DNA of 33,124 bases from Opitutia bacterium (GCA_947461205.1 CANHJG010000053.1:1-33124); one strand, 5' to 3'; positions 24,659 through 32,340 are shown, numbered from the stretch's first letter. A program made the numbers and translations. The notes: generated from the sequence alone by a model not told the origin.

Positions 24659-25012
24659 ATGTATCAAGTCACCTTTTCCGCCCAGGCGATGCACGAGCTC
24701 AACCGGCTCGACCAGCTGGCGCAGTTGGCCGTGCTCGAACCCATGACGAGCCTGCGGCCCGACGAGCTCGCCCACCCGCGCGAACCGCTGGGGCGGTTTC
24801 ATCGCGGCCCGAAGGAGTTTTACCGCCTCCGCGCCGGCGATTTCCGATTCTATTTCGAGGCGCACGGCGAAGCCCTTCACGTGAACTACATCCTCCCCAA
24901 GAACTCCCTCGAAGATTTCCTGCTGCGCAACAAACTGCCCGTCTCGGAGCAGCAGCTTGTCGAGCAACACTCTAAGTTCTGGAAATACCTCGAGAGCCTG
25001 ACGAAACAATGA
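24659..25012 (+). CDS. RelE/ParE-like fold protein without antitoxin, coupled to pssA
   Basis: A 117-residue cytosolic protein. The central part, PREPLGRFHRGPKEFYRLRAGDFRFYFEAH followed by LHVNYILPKN, resembles RelE/ParE-type ribonuclease toxins (R-x-R-x-GDYR-x-x-Y-E), and the start (YQVTFSAQAMHELNRLDQ) fits their first strand and helix. There is a C-terminal extension of about 30 residues beyond the usual fold. No antitoxin gene lies beside it: upstream is about 275 bases of non-coding DNA and downstream the stop overlaps the pssA start as ATGA. A housekeeping partner is odd for a toxin, so a domesticated RelE-fold protein is likely. Whether it still cuts RNA cannot be judged from the sequence. 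Confidence 0.75.
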   Translation: MYQVTFSAQAMHELNRLDQLAQLAVLEPMTSLRPDELAHPREPLGRFHRGPKEFYRLRAGDFRFYFEAHGEALHVNYILPKNSLEDFLLRNKLPVSEQQLVEQHSKFWKYLESLTKQ

Positions 25013-25938
25013 ACTTCCGCCGCCGCACGCCCGCCGAACGCGCCCAGCGCGCGGCCGAGGAACTCGCCCGCCGCGAGGACCCCTACAACGTCACCCAGGC
25101 GAGCCGCATCTATTTCCTCCCCAACCTGATGACGGCCGGAAACCTCTTTTGCGGTTTCATGGCCATTGTGAACTGCATCCAGGCCCGCCTCGCGGAGACG
25201 GCCCTGACCGGCGAATATCTCGGCCACACCCCGGCCGACCACTACCGCTATGCCGTGTGGTTGATTTTCGGCGCGGCTGCGTTCGACGCCCTCGACGGCA
25301 GGCTGGCGCGCATGGGCGGCCGCGAATCACTGTTCGGGGCCGAGTTCGACTCGATTGCCGACATCGTCTCCTTTGGCGTCGCGCCGACTCTGATGATGTT
25401 TTACCTCATCCTCGCGCCCACGACGGGCAGCTATGAGTGGTTCCGCAACATTGGTTGGGCGATCGGCTTCGTTTATCTGCTCTGTGCGGCCATGCGTCTG
25501 GCCCGGTTCAACGTCATTACGAATCCGCTCCTGCGGTCGGGCAAAAAGGAGTTCCACCACGACTTCGTCGGCCTGCCCGTCCCCGCCGCGGCGGGCACGG
25601 TGGCTGCCCTCGTGCTCTTTTTGCTCAAACTTGCCGAGTCCGACAAGTCGCTCAAGGCGTGGGCCCTCACCCTGCCTTGCCTCATGTTGCTCATCGGCCT
25701 CCTGATGATGAGCACGGTGCGCTACCCGAGCGGCAAGGGCATCGATCTCCAAACCAAGATGAAGCTCCGCAGCTTTGCCGGCGCCCTAGCCCTCGGGGGG
25801 CTGATTTACTTCTTCAAGGAATACGCTCTGCTCGGCATCTGCCTGACCTACATTTTTTTCGGCCTCATCCGGCACTGGCGCCGCCCCGCCGCACCGCTCC
25901 CACGGCACGTTCCGCACCGACCGACCGGCAACGTGTGA
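25009..25938 (+). CDS. pssA: CDP-diacylglycerol-serine O-phosphatidyltransferase
   Basis: A 309-residue inner-membrane enzyme that makes phosphatidylserine from CDP-diacylglycerol and serine, the precursor of phosphatidylethanolamine. The CDP-alcohol phosphotransferase motif is complete: Asp93, Asp96, Gly97, Ala100, Arg101, Gly110, Asp114 and Asp118, in DALDGRLARMGG...FGAEFDSIAD. Hydrophobic helices flank it (for example LPNLMTAGNLFCGFMAIVN and AGTVAALVLFLLKLA). The N-terminus begins with a charged stretch of about 25 residues. The start overlaps the preceding RelE-like gene by ATGA, so the two are translationally coupled. The family member is the subclass II (Bacillus-type) enzyme, not the soluble PssA of E. 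coli. Confidence 0.92.
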   Translation: MNFRRRTPAERAQRAAEELARREDPYNVTQASRIYFLPNLMTAGNLFCGFMAIVNCIQARLAETALTGEYLGHTPADHYRYAVWLIFGAAAFDALDGRLARMGGRESLFGAEFDSIADIVSFGVAPTLMMFYLILAPTTGSYEWFRNIGWAIGFVYLLCAAMRLARFNVITNPLLRSGKKEFHHDFVGLPVPAAAGTVAALVLFLLKLAESDKSLKAWALTLPCLMLLIGLLMMSTVRYPSGKGIDLQTKMKLRSFAGALALGGLIYFFKEYALLGICLTYIFFGLIRHWRRPAAPLPRHVPHRPTGNV

Positions 25939-25972
25939 GCAACGTGCGCACCGTGCACCAGCAACTCCGGCG

Positions 25973-26000
25973 TTGCGCATAACCGGCCACTTGTGCGCAA
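25973..26000. promoter_or_regulatory. Inverted repeat after pssA
   Basis: TTGCGCA (25973-25979) and TGCGCAA (25994-26000) flank a 14-base loop, 34 bases after the pssA stop. It may end the pssA transcript or be an operator upstream of dnaN. There is no T run, so termination is uncertain. Confidence 0.3.
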
Positions 26001-26069
26001 TCAATGCGACGTTTCTCACCGCGTTTTACGCCGCGCTCCGGGAGGGAAAAGCGCCGGTTGCTAGGGTTA

Positions 26070-26098
26070 TTCGCAGCCCATAATAATACGGATATAAT
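26070..26098 (+). promoter_or_regulatory. Probable sigma-70-type promoter of dnaN
   Basis: TTCGCA at 26070-26075 (four of six to TTGACA), a 17-base spacer, and a perfect TATAAT at 26093-26098, inside an AT-rich island (about 26062-26135) that stands out from the GC-rich surroundings. Transcription would start near 26105, leaving about 60 bases of leader before the dnaN ATG, with no Shine-Dalgarno sequence seen. Position and consensus agree, though no test is possible here. Confidence 0.65.
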
Positions 26099-26165
26099 TC
26101 CTAATTGAACTCCTATCCTTTTAGCTTTTGTTAGCTTCTCAAACGCGCGTCCCTCCGCCCCCTTC

Positions 26166-27290
26166 ATGAAATTCAAAATCAATCGCGATCACTTCGCCAA
26201 CGGCTTGGCCCAGGTGCTCAATGTGGTCGGCTCCAAAGCCACGATGCCCATTCTGAGCAACGTGCTGATCGAAGCGGAGAAAGATCAGATTTCGCTGACC
26301 ACCACCAATCTCGACCTGGGCATTCGCTGCAAAATCAAGGCCGAGGTGAAGGAAACGGGCTCCGTGACCCTCCCGGTCAAACGATTGGCCGGAATCGTGC
26401 GGGAACTGCCCAATGTGGACGTCACGTTCGATGGGTCGCCCAATCACCAGGTCAAACTCACCTCCGGCGGCTCCACGTTCCGCATCATGGGCATCGGGAA
26501 GGAAGAATTTCCCCCACTGCCCGAATTCGGCGACGAGAAGGCCTACGCCCTCGAACAGGCCGAGCTCGTCATGATGCTCAAGAGCGTCGCCTACGCCCAG
26601 TCCAGCGACGAGACGCGCTACATCCTCAACGGCGTCTACTTCAACTTCAAGGACGGCAAACTCTCGCTCGTCGCCACCGACGGCCGTCGCCTTGCCCTCA
26701 TCGCGAAGGAAATGGACGTGCCTGCCGCCAGCGCCGGCGCGATCATTTTGCCCGCCAAGACCGTCGGCGAACTCACCCGCCTCCTCGACAAGGGCGAAAA
26801 GGTGAAGATCAACTTCAACGAGCGCCGCGCCGCGTTCCAGATCGCGACCGACAAGGACACCAGCGGCCTCATCGACCACGTTTACCTCTACTCGAAGGTC
26901 GTCGAGGGCAACTACCCGAATTACCATCAGGTCATCCCCAAGGAGACCCACCAGCGCATTAAACTCGAGCGCGAGCTGTTCCTCCAATGCGTGCACCGCG
27001 CCGCCCTCGTGTGCTCGGAGAAATCCAACTCGGTCAAAGTCAAACTCACCAGCAATCTCCTCGAAATCACGGCCCAGAGTCCCGATTTCGGCGAGGCGCA
27101 CGAGTCGATGGCCATCGGCTACAGCGGCCCTGATCTGCAGGTCGCGTTCAACCCGGCCTTCATCATGGACCCGCTCCGCGCCCTCACCAAGGACGAGGTA
27201 TTTTTCGAGGTGAAAGACGAAGTCAGCCCGGGCGTATTCAAGACGCTCGAAAACTTCGTGTGCGTGATCATGCCCGTGCGGCTGAGTTGA
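26166..27290 (+). CDS. dnaN: DNA polymerase III sliding clamp (beta subunit)
   Basis: A 374-residue protein forming the ring that tethers DNA polymerase III to DNA. Three repeated clamp domains are expected, and characteristic stretches are present: [20 protein letters not shown] at the start, [29 protein letters not shown] in the second domain, [10 protein letters not shown], and the conserved C-terminal end VIMPVRLS, which forms part of the partner-binding pocket. Length is standard. It stands alone behind its own AT-rich promoter, and dnaA is not within the window, so this is not necessarily the replication origin. The start codon follows CCCCCTTC, without a Shine-Dalgarno sequence. Confidence 0.96.
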   Translation: MKFKINRDHFANGLAQVLNVVGSKATMPILSNVLIEAEKDQISLTTTNLDLGIRCKIKAEVKETGSVTLPVKRLAGIVRELPNVDVTFDGSPNHQVKLTSGGSTFRIMGIGKEEFPPLPEFGDEKAYALEQAELVMMLKSVAYAQSSDETRYILNGVYFNFKDGKLSLVATDGRRLALIAKEMDVPAASAGAIILPAKTVGELTRLLDKGEKVKINFNERRAAFQIATDKDTSGLIDHVYLYSKVVEGNYPNYHQVIPKETHQRIKLERELFLQCVHRAALVCSEKSNSVKVKLTSNLLEITAQSPDFGEAHESMAIGYSGPDLQVAFNPAFIMDPLRALTKDEVFFEVKDEVSPGVFKTLENFVCVIMPVRLS

Positions 27291-27381
27291 TTTTCGGTCG
27301 CTCCATCTTTTCATCGCGGCAGGATTGGGCGGGCGGTCTCTCCATCCGGCCGTCCGGTGTCGCCCACGCTTCTTTCTCCCT

Positions 27382-28263
27382 GTGGAGCCCACTTATCTGA
27401 TTCTCGCCGCTATTCTCGCCTCGCTCGTGCTGATGCAAATCAACCAGCGCGTGGCGTCCCCGCTGCTCTCCATCGCCGACCGCTGGTTGCGCTGGTTTGT
27501 CTTCGCGTTTGGCGCCGCGCAGATGAGCCGCGATTTCGAGCTGATCGACCGGCCGTTTGGGGTGTTGGTCGCCGTGTTTTTCATCGTGTGGTTCGTCGGC
27601 GAGACGCTCTACAACTGGGTCGCCATCTCCGCCCTGAGCGTCAGTCCGCTGCCGCTGTTTCCGCGTTACGCGGTCAACGCCAGCGGCGAAGAGTGGCCCG
27701 TCCAACCGCGCCTGCTGAAAATCCGCGAATGGCTCCGCACCCAGGGCTTCCGCCAGACGCAGGCGCTCAAGGCCGAGGTCGGCGGTGGCGTTTACTTGCG
27801 CGTTTCGGTTTACCAGGACGCCGAGGCGACCGTCCGGGTCCAGGTGACGTTCATTCCGCAGGTCAACGGCGCGATTTCTGTCTGTTTCGCGGTCACCTCG
27901 GTCACGGCCGACGGCCGGCGGTACCTCACCGACAATCTCTACATCCCCTTCGCCGGATTTTATCCGGAGCATTGGTTCGTCGAGCGCGCCCCGTGGAGCC
28001 GTTCGCTCCCGCGCCTCCTCGCGCGCCACCGCGCTCGGCTGCTGGCCGGCCGCGCGACGCCCGTGCCCTTTGCGGTCGAACCGTTGGCCGACCTCAACAC
28101 GGCCCAGCACGAACTCGATCAGGTAAACACCGAGCTCGGTTTTCTCCACCCGCACCACGACCGCGAAGACCTCGGCAAGATCACGCATGAGGGCCGCTAC
28201 CGCGTCTGGAAGGAAATCTGGATGCTCAACTACCTCGGCCGCGCCGCGCGGTATGAGGAATAA
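27382..28263 (+). CDS. Membrane-anchored protein of unknown function
   Basis: A 293-residue product if translation begins at GTG 27382 (VEPTYLILAAILASLVLMQI); an ATG at 27325 would add 19 Arg/Pro-containing residues and is less likely. Hydrophobic stretches lie at about 4-20, 36-46 and 58-83 (FGVLVAVFFIVWFVGETLYN), suggesting two or three helices near the N-terminus. The remaining 200 residues look soluble: VYLRVSVYQDAEATVRVQVT, GRRYLTDNLYIPFAGFYPEHW, and a C-terminal Trp/Tyr-rich helix (YRVWKEIWMLNYLG). I recognise no family. It follows dnaN after 91 bases on the same strand and may share its transcript, but no functional link can be drawn. Confidence 0.72.
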   Translation: MEPTYLILAAILASLVLMQINQRVASPLLSIADRWLRWFVFAFGAAQMSRDFELIDRPFGVLVAVFFIVWFVGETLYNWVAISALSVSPLPLFPRYAVNASGEEWPVQPRLLKIREWLRTQGFRQTQALKAEVGGGVYLRVSVYQDAEATVRVQVTFIPQVNGAISVCFAVTSVTADGRRYLTDNLYIPFAGFYPEHWFVERAPWSRSLPRLLARHRARLLAGRATPVPFAVEPLADLNTAQHELDQVNTELGFLHPHHDREDLGKITHEGRYRVWKEIWMLNYLGRAARYEE

Positions 28264-28355
28264 AAGCGACCTATCTGCTGGGGGCCGGGTCGGCCGCAGA
28301 TCGCCAGGTTGAGATCCAGCGCCCAAACGATGCAGACTTTGATTTACCGGGTAGG

Positions 28356-28401
28356 CGCGAGCGCCAGCGAGGGGTAATCCGGCCACTCGCTGGCGCTCGC
28401 G
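28356..28401. repeat. REP-like element: perfect 16-bp inverted repeat
   Basis: CGCGAGCGCCAGCGAG (28356-28371) is matched by its exact reverse complement at 28386-28401, with a 14-base loop. Transcribed on either strand it would form a very stable hairpin. The form resembles REP sequences spread by REP-associated tyrosine transposases in GC-rich genomes. It could also act as a transcription end for the upstream gene, though no T run follows. Only one copy is in the window. Confidence 0.65.
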
Positions 28402-28441
28402 GCGACCGAAAAGTCCAACGTTCAAAGGATGTTGGGATGAG

Positions 28442-28666
28442 ATGATCGAGCGGGGAGCCCTCGAGATCGCCCCGCTTCTCCCGCACGATTCGCCGAAGAT
28501 CCGGGCCTGCATGCAGCGCGAGGCCGGTCGCGCCCAACTCGCGCATGCCTAGGTCGTCCGGCTCAGCGAGCTGCACCCGCTGGCCCGGGTGCTCACGAGC
28601 GATGGAGCCGAATTCCGCGTTTATCGCCGGAACCGCCGCGATCGTGTCCCGATAATCGCTCGGTGA
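28442..28666 (+). pseudogene. PIN-domain (VapC-type toxin) remnant with internal stop
   Basis: The plus-strand frame reads MIERGALEIAPLLPHDSPKI, then MQREAGRAQLAHA, an in-frame TAG at 28550-28552, and VVRLSELHPLARVLTSDGAE followed by FRVYRRNRRDRVPII and TGA. This matches the C-terminal half of a VapC-type PIN ribonuclease of the MDLADACLVRL...RVLT-x-D-x-DFRVYRRN kind, the TAG replacing the Cys-type codon before VVRLSEL. The N-terminal half with the first catalytic Asp is missing and no VapB antitoxin is nearby. I infer a decayed toxin gene, inactive as written. Similarity is by eye over about 60 residues and fairly distinctive. Confidence 0.72.
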
Positions 28667-28685
28667 GAGGACGAAGCGGCGCCGC

Positions 28686-29702
28686 TCACCCCCCAATATA
28701 ACTCATCTCGATCTTCGCCCGCGCCTCGCCGGTCGCGAGCAGCTCCGCGCGCTCGTCGCTGTAGCGATCGAGGCGCCCGCTCCACACCCGCGAAAGATAG
28801 CTCTCCAGGCCCGCCGCCTCCGCGCCCGCCCGCAGCGCCCCGAGCACGTCCCACCCGAGCGACGCGAACAAACACGTGAACAGTTTTCCGTCCGCCGAGA
28901 GCCGCGCGCGGTGGCAGTCGCGGCAAAATGGCTCCGTGACCGAGCTGATCAGCCCGATCTCGCCGCGCCCGTCGACATAGCGGTAGCGCGAGGCCACCTC
29001 GCCGCGATAGGCCGGACCCACCGCCTCCAGCGGCCATTTTTCCCCGATGCGCGCGACGATTTCCTTCGCCGGGACCACCCGCTCGGCCGACCAGTGGTTC
29101 GTGTTGCCCACGTCCATAAACTCGATGAACCGCACCGCGTGCCCGCGCGCGCGGAAATAGTCGCACAACGCCAGCAGTTCCCCGTCGTTCACCCCGCGCT
29201 GGACCACCGTGTTGATCTTGATCGGAAAGCCCAGCGCCGCCGCCGCGTCGATCCCGCGCAACACGCGCGTCACGCTGAAACCCAGCCCGTTCAGCTTGCC
29301 TGCCGTCGTGTCGTCGAGCGAATCCACCGACACGTTCAGCCGGTCGAGGCCCGCCGTACGCAGGACGGGCGCGAGTTTTTCGAGCAGCCAGCCGTTGGTC
29401 GTGAGCGCGACATCCTTCACCCCCACGTCCTGTTTCAGGATCCGCACCAGTTCCGGCACATCGGCGCGCAGCAAGGGCTCGCCCCCCGTGAGGCGCACTT
29501 TGTCCACCCCGAGCGCGCGGAACGCCCGCACGATCCGCGTGAGCTCCCCGAGCGTCATCAGCTGCGGATCACGCAGAAATTGATAGCCCGCCCCGAACAC
29601 CTCCTTCGGCATGCAGTAGGGACAGCGAAAATTGCAGCGGTCCGTCACCGAAATGCGCAGATCGCGCAACGGGCGGTTGAATTGGTCGGTCGGATGTCCC
29701 AT
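28686..29702 (-). CDS. moaA: GTP 3',8-cyclase (molybdenum cofactor biosynthesis)
   Basis: A 338-residue radical SAM enzyme that with MoaC turns GTP into cyclic pyranopterin monophosphate, the first step to molybdenum cofactor. The N-terminal [4Fe-4S] cluster is held by Cys23, Cys27 and Cys30 (TDRCNFRCPYCMP). The second cluster uses Cys260, Cys263 and Cys277 (CRDCHRARLSADGKLFTC). LTGGEPLLR is the radical SAM GGE motif, and the C-terminus ends with the conserved Gly-Gly (SYIGG). ATG 29702 is preferred (MGHPTDQFNRPLRDLRISV); an ATG at 29750 adds 16 residues. It diverges from moeA across 79 bases containing an inverted repeat. Complete and normal in length. Confidence 0.95.
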   Translation of the reverse strand: MGHPTDQFNRPLRDLRISVTDRCNFRCPYCMPKEVFGAGYQFLRDPQLMTLGELTRIVRAFRALGVDKVRLTGGEPLLRADVPELVRILKQDVGVKDVALTTNGWLLEKLAPVLRTAGLDRLNVSVDSLDDTTAGKLNGLGFSVTRVLRGIDAAAALGFPIKINTVVQRGVNDGELLALCDYFRARGHAVRFIEFMDVGNTNHWSAERVVPAKEIVARIGEKWPLEAVGPAYRGEVASRYRYVDGRGEIGLISSVTEPFCRDCHRARLSADGKLFTCLFASLGWDVLGALRAGAEAAGLESYLSRVWSGRLDRYSDERAELLATGEARAKIEMSYIGG

Positions 29703-29722
29703 GGAGAAGTCTGCCAGTAGCC

Positions 29723-29758
29723 GGTGAACGGTGTCAGTTACCCCGGGCACCGCTCACC
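29723..29758. promoter_or_regulatory. Inverted repeat between moaA and moeA
   Basis: GGTGAACGGTG (29723-29733) faces CACCGCTCACC (29748-29758), 10 of 11 pairs complementary and the odd pair able to form G-U in RNA, with a 14-base loop. It occupies the centre of the 79-base divergent promoter region. It could be the operator of a regulator serving both genes or a leader-RNA hairpin. It is much too small for the known Moco riboswitch. Confidence 0.45.
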
Positions 29759-29781
29759 TGCAAGCCGGCTCCTCCAAAAAC

Positions 29782-30996
29782 ATGCTCACTCCCGCCGCCG
29801 CGGAAAAACTCATTTTCTCCCATCTCGCGCCGTTTCACCGCGAAGATTGCCCGCTCGCCCAAGCCCACGGCCGCAGCCTGCGGGCCGACCTCTGCGCCGA
29901 CCGCGACCTGCCGCCGTTCGACCGCGTGACGATGGACGGTTATGCGCTGCGGGCCGCCTCGCTCGCCGCCGGCCTCACCGAGTTCGGGATCCAGGGCGTG
30001 CAGGCGGCCGGCATGCGCCCCTTCCAACTGGGTCCCGCCCCCGGGGCCTGCCTCGAAATCATGACCGGCGCCGTGCTTCCCGCCGGCGCCGACTGCATCG
30101 TGCCCTACGAGGAAACCACCCGCGCCGCCACCGGCGCCACGATCACCGTGGCGGCCACCGCCGCACACTTCTCTGCCGGCCACGCCGTCCACCGCCGCGG
30201 CAGCGACCACCGCGCGGGTGACGTCATTGTGCGCGAAGGCACCCGCCTCACCGGTCGGGAAATCGCCGTCGCCGCCGCCTGCGGCTATGCCAGCGTCACC
30301 GTCAGCCAGTCCCCGAAAATCGCCGTCATCGCTACCGGCGACGAACTCGTCGACGTGGCCGCCCGCGTCGCCCCGCACCAGATCCGCCGCAGCAACGACC
30401 AGGCGCTCAGCGCCGCGCTCGCCGCCGCCGGTTATCCCTTGACCTCCCGGTTTCACTTCCGCGACGTCCGCCACGAAATTGAACACCTCCTCTGGCACAT
30501 CCTCGCCGAATTCGACGTCGTGCTCATCACCGGCGGGGTCTCGAAAGGGAAATTTGATTTCCTCCCGGCCGAACTCGACCGTCAGGGCGTGAAAAAAATT
30601 TTCCAGGGTGTCGCCCAACGTCCCGGCAAACCGTTTTGGTTCGGGCAAAGCGCGCGTCACACGCCCGTCTTCGCGCTCCCCGGCAATCCGGTGTCCGCCT
30701 ACACCTGCCTGCACCGCTACGTCCTCCCCGCGCTGGCGCACGCCGGCGGCCTCGCCCCCGTCGTGCCCCGCCCCGTCGCACTCGCCGCACCCGTTGCCTG
30801 GAAACCGAAGCTCGCGTATTTGCTGCCGGTCAAACTCGCGAGCGGCCCCCGCGCCGAACTCCTCGCCACGCCCGACCCGTTCAACACCTCGGGCGACTTC
30901 GCCGGCCTCGTCGGCACCGACGGCTTCGTGGAACTCCCGCCCGGCCCCGCCGATTTTCCGGCCGGCACCCTCGCCCCGTTCTTCCCGTGGGTGTAA
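29782..30996 (+). CDS. moeA: Molybdopterin molybdenumtransferase
   Basis: A 404-residue enzyme that inserts molybdate into adenylated molybdopterin. Family motifs are present in order: DRDLPPFDRVTMDGYALR near residue 45, MTGAVLPAGADCIVPYEE, IATGDELV, the MoCF_biosynth motif GGVSKGKFDFLPAEL, and ALPGNPVSAY. The C-terminal beta-barrel domain follows. I use ATG 29782 (MLTPAAAEKLIFSHLAPFHR), as the upstream ATG at 29731 lies in the inverted repeat and adds 17 unconserved residues. It heads the moeA-moaC-moaD-moaE row. Copy 2 of the 28-bp hairpin repeat begins at the base after its stop. Confidence 0.94.
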   Translation: MLTPAAAEKLIFSHLAPFHREDCPLAQAHGRSLRADLCADRDLPPFDRVTMDGYALRAASLAAGLTEFGIQGVQAAGMRPFQLGPAPGACLEIMTGAVLPAGADCIVPYEETTRAATGATITVAATAAHFSAGHAVHRRGSDHRAGDVIVREGTRLTGREIAVAAACGYASVTVSQSPKIAVIATGDELVDVAARVAPHQIRRSNDQALSAALAAAGYPLTSRFHFRDVRHEIEHLLWHILAEFDVVLITGGVSKGKFDFLPAELDRQGVKKIFQGVAQRPGKPFWFGQSARHTPVFALPGNPVSAYTCLHRYVLPALAHAGGLAPVVPRPVALAAPVAWKPKLAYLLPVKLASGPRAELLATPDPFNTSGDFAGLVGTDGFVELPPGPADFPAGTLAPFFPWV

Positions 30997-31024
30997 CGGA
31001 GCGGCGGTTGCCCCACCGCCGATG
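30997..31024. repeat. 28-bp hairpin repeat, copy 2
   Basis: The segment has arms CGGCGGT (31002-31008) and ACCGCCG (31015-31021) around a TGCCCC loop, and differs from 16703-16730 at one loop base only. It begins immediately after the moeA TAA and ends 59 bases before the moaC ATG, so it may weaken read-through between the two genes. Confidence 0.65.
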
Positions 31025-31083
31025 GCCTTCACCTTTCGGCGTTAAACGTTGAGCGTTCAGTGTTCGCGCGCGACAGTGCGCTC

Positions 31084-31566
31084 ATGTTCTCCCACCTCGA
31101 CGCACAAAACCGTCCCGCGATGGTCAACGTCGGCGACAAGGCCGTGACCAGGCGTACCGCCCACGCTGTCGCGACCGTTTCGCTCCCGCCCGCACTTGCC
31201 GCGCTCCTCCACGCCGGTGAGATCGCGACCAAGAAAGGCCCGATCTTCCAGACTGCCATTCTCGCCGGCGTGATGGGCGCGAAAAAAACGAGCGACCTCA
31301 TCCCGCTCTGCCACCCGCTCTCGCTCGACGATTGCCAGATCCAAATCGAATCGCGCCTCCTGCCCGACGGCACGGGCGAAGTCACGATTCACTGCCACGC
31401 GCAAACCCACGCCAAAACCGGCGTCGAGATGGAAGCCCTTACCGGCGCGACGATCGCCGCCCTCACCCTCTACGATATGGCCAAAGCTGTGTCCCACGAC
31501 ATCGTGATCCGCGACATCCGCCTCCGCGAAAAAACCGGCGGAAAATCCGACTACCGCTCCGCGTAA
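31084..31566 (+). CDS. moaC: Cyclic pyranopterin monophosphate synthase
   Basis: A 160-residue cytosolic enzyme that converts the MoaA product to cyclic pyranopterin monophosphate. The family signature is strong: MVNVGDKAVTRRTAHA near the start, ATKKGPIFQTAILAGVMGAK, DLIPLCHPLSLD with the conserved His, GVEMEALTG, LYDMAKAVSHD, and GGKSDYRS at the C-terminus. I choose ATG 31084 (MFSHLDAQNRPAMVNV). The protein usually works as a hexamer. It is followed by moaD after 59 bases and moaE, all plus strand. Confidence 0.95.
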   Translation: MFSHLDAQNRPAMVNVGDKAVTRRTAHAVATVSLPPALAALLHAGEIATKKGPIFQTAILAGVMGAKKTSDLIPLCHPLSLDDCQIQIESRLLPDGTGEVTIHCHAQTHAKTGVEMEALTGATIAALTLYDMAKAVSHDIVIRDIRLREKTGGKSDYRSA

Positions 31567-31625
31567 GGCGCGGTTTCCGCCCCGCCCCCGCCTCTGCGCC
31601 CTCCTCTCGTCCACGGATCCCCCCG

Positions 31626-31868
31626 ATGCTCACCCTCACTGTCCAATATTTCGCGATCCTCCGCGAACAGCGCGGCCTCACCCGGGAGACGCTCACGACC
31701 GCCGCCGCCACCCCCACCGCCCTCTACGCCGAACTCCGCGCCCGCCACGCCTTCACGCTCCCCGCCGACCGCGTCCGCGCCGCCGTGAACGACGAGTTCG
31801 TTCCTGCTACGCACCCCCTCCGCGACGGCGACCGTCTCGTCTTCATCCCGCCGGTCGCGGGCGGTTAG
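31626..31868 (+). CDS. moaD: Molybdopterin synthase small subunit (sulfur carrier)
   Basis: An 80-residue ubiquitin-fold protein that carries the sulfur for molybdopterin as a C-terminal thiocarboxylate. It starts MLTLTVQYFAILREQRGLTR and ends in FIPPVAGG, with the obligatory terminal Gly-Gly. The preceding AVNDEFVPATHPLRDGDRL also fits MoaD. It is activated by a MoeB-type adenylyltransferase, which is not in the window, and pairs with MoaE. The moaE start lies 28 bases downstream. A longer frame open from 31332 is antisense-like noise. Confidence 0.92.
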   Translation: MLTLTVQYFAILREQRGLTRETLTTAAATPTALYAELRARHAFTLPADRVRAAVNDEFVPATHPLRDGDRLVFIPPVAGG

Positions 31869-31896
31869 TCCCTCGGTTGCCGGTTCCTCCTCTCCG

Positions 31897-32340
31897 ATGT
31901 CCTTCAGCCTCTCCCCCGATCCCCTCGATCCCGCCGCCCTCGCCCGCGCCCTCGCCGACCCGCGCGCCGGCGCCTGCGTCACCTTCGAGGGCTGGGTGCG
32001 CAACCGCAACGAGGGCCAGCCCGTCCTCTCCCTCGACTACGAGGCCTATGCCCTCCTCGCCGCCAAGGAGGGCGCGCGCATCGTCGCCGAGGCCCGCGAA
32101 AAATTTCCACTCCTCGCCGTGCACTGCGTCCACCGCGTCGGCCACCTGCAGCTCGGCGAACTCGCCGTCTGGGTCGGCGTCACGGCCGAACATCGCGGCG
32201 CCGCCTTCGACGCGTGCCGTTATCTCATCGACGAGGCCAAGGCCCGCGTGCCCATTTGGAAAAAAGAGCATTACGCCAGCGGCGCCACCGCGTGGATCAA
32301 CTGTGCCACGCGCGGGGACTTCGCGGACGCGCAGCCCTGA
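31897..32340 (+). CDS. moaE: Molybdopterin synthase catalytic subunit
   Basis: A 147-residue protein that with MoaD adds the two dithiolene sulfurs to cyclic pyranopterin monophosphate. Signature segments are FEGWVRNRNEGQPV, LDYEAYALLA, HRVGHLQLGELAVWVGVTA, HRGAAFDACRYLIDEAKARV and PIWKKEHYASG, where the Lys residues near PIWKKE are catalytic in the family. It is complete and closes the molybdenum cofactor row. No moaB/mog or mobA gene is present here, so other steps must be encoded elsewhere. About 160 bases separate it from nuoA. Confidence 0.95.
   Translation: MSFSLSPDPLDPAALARALADPRAGACVTFEGWVRNRNEGQPVLSLDYEAYALLAAKEGARIVAEAREKFPLLAVHCVHRVGHLQLGELAVWVGVTAEHRGAAFDACRYLIDEAKARVPIWKKEHYASGATAWINCATRGDFADAQP

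Larger units (their letters stand above)
28264..28685. other. Stretch holding a REP-like hairpin and a PIN-gene wreck
   Basis: About 420 bases between the membrane protein and the moaA stop. It has no intact gene. The parts recognised are a 16-bp perfect inverted repeat (28356-28401) and a plus-strand remnant of a PIN/VapC gene (28442-28666). The first 90 bases show nothing I can name. The mix of repeat and decayed toxin gene suggests an old insertion spot. Confidence 0.6.

Noticed and set aside
25939-26165. Replication origin next to dnaN
   Set aside because: Only a single imperfect DnaA-box-like word (TTATTCGCA) is present and dnaA is not adjacent; an array of boxes would be expected.
29703-29781. 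Molybdenum cofactor riboswitch between moaA and moeA
   Set aside because: Only 79 bases are available and only one simple hairpin is seen; the known riboswitch is larger with several conserved stems.
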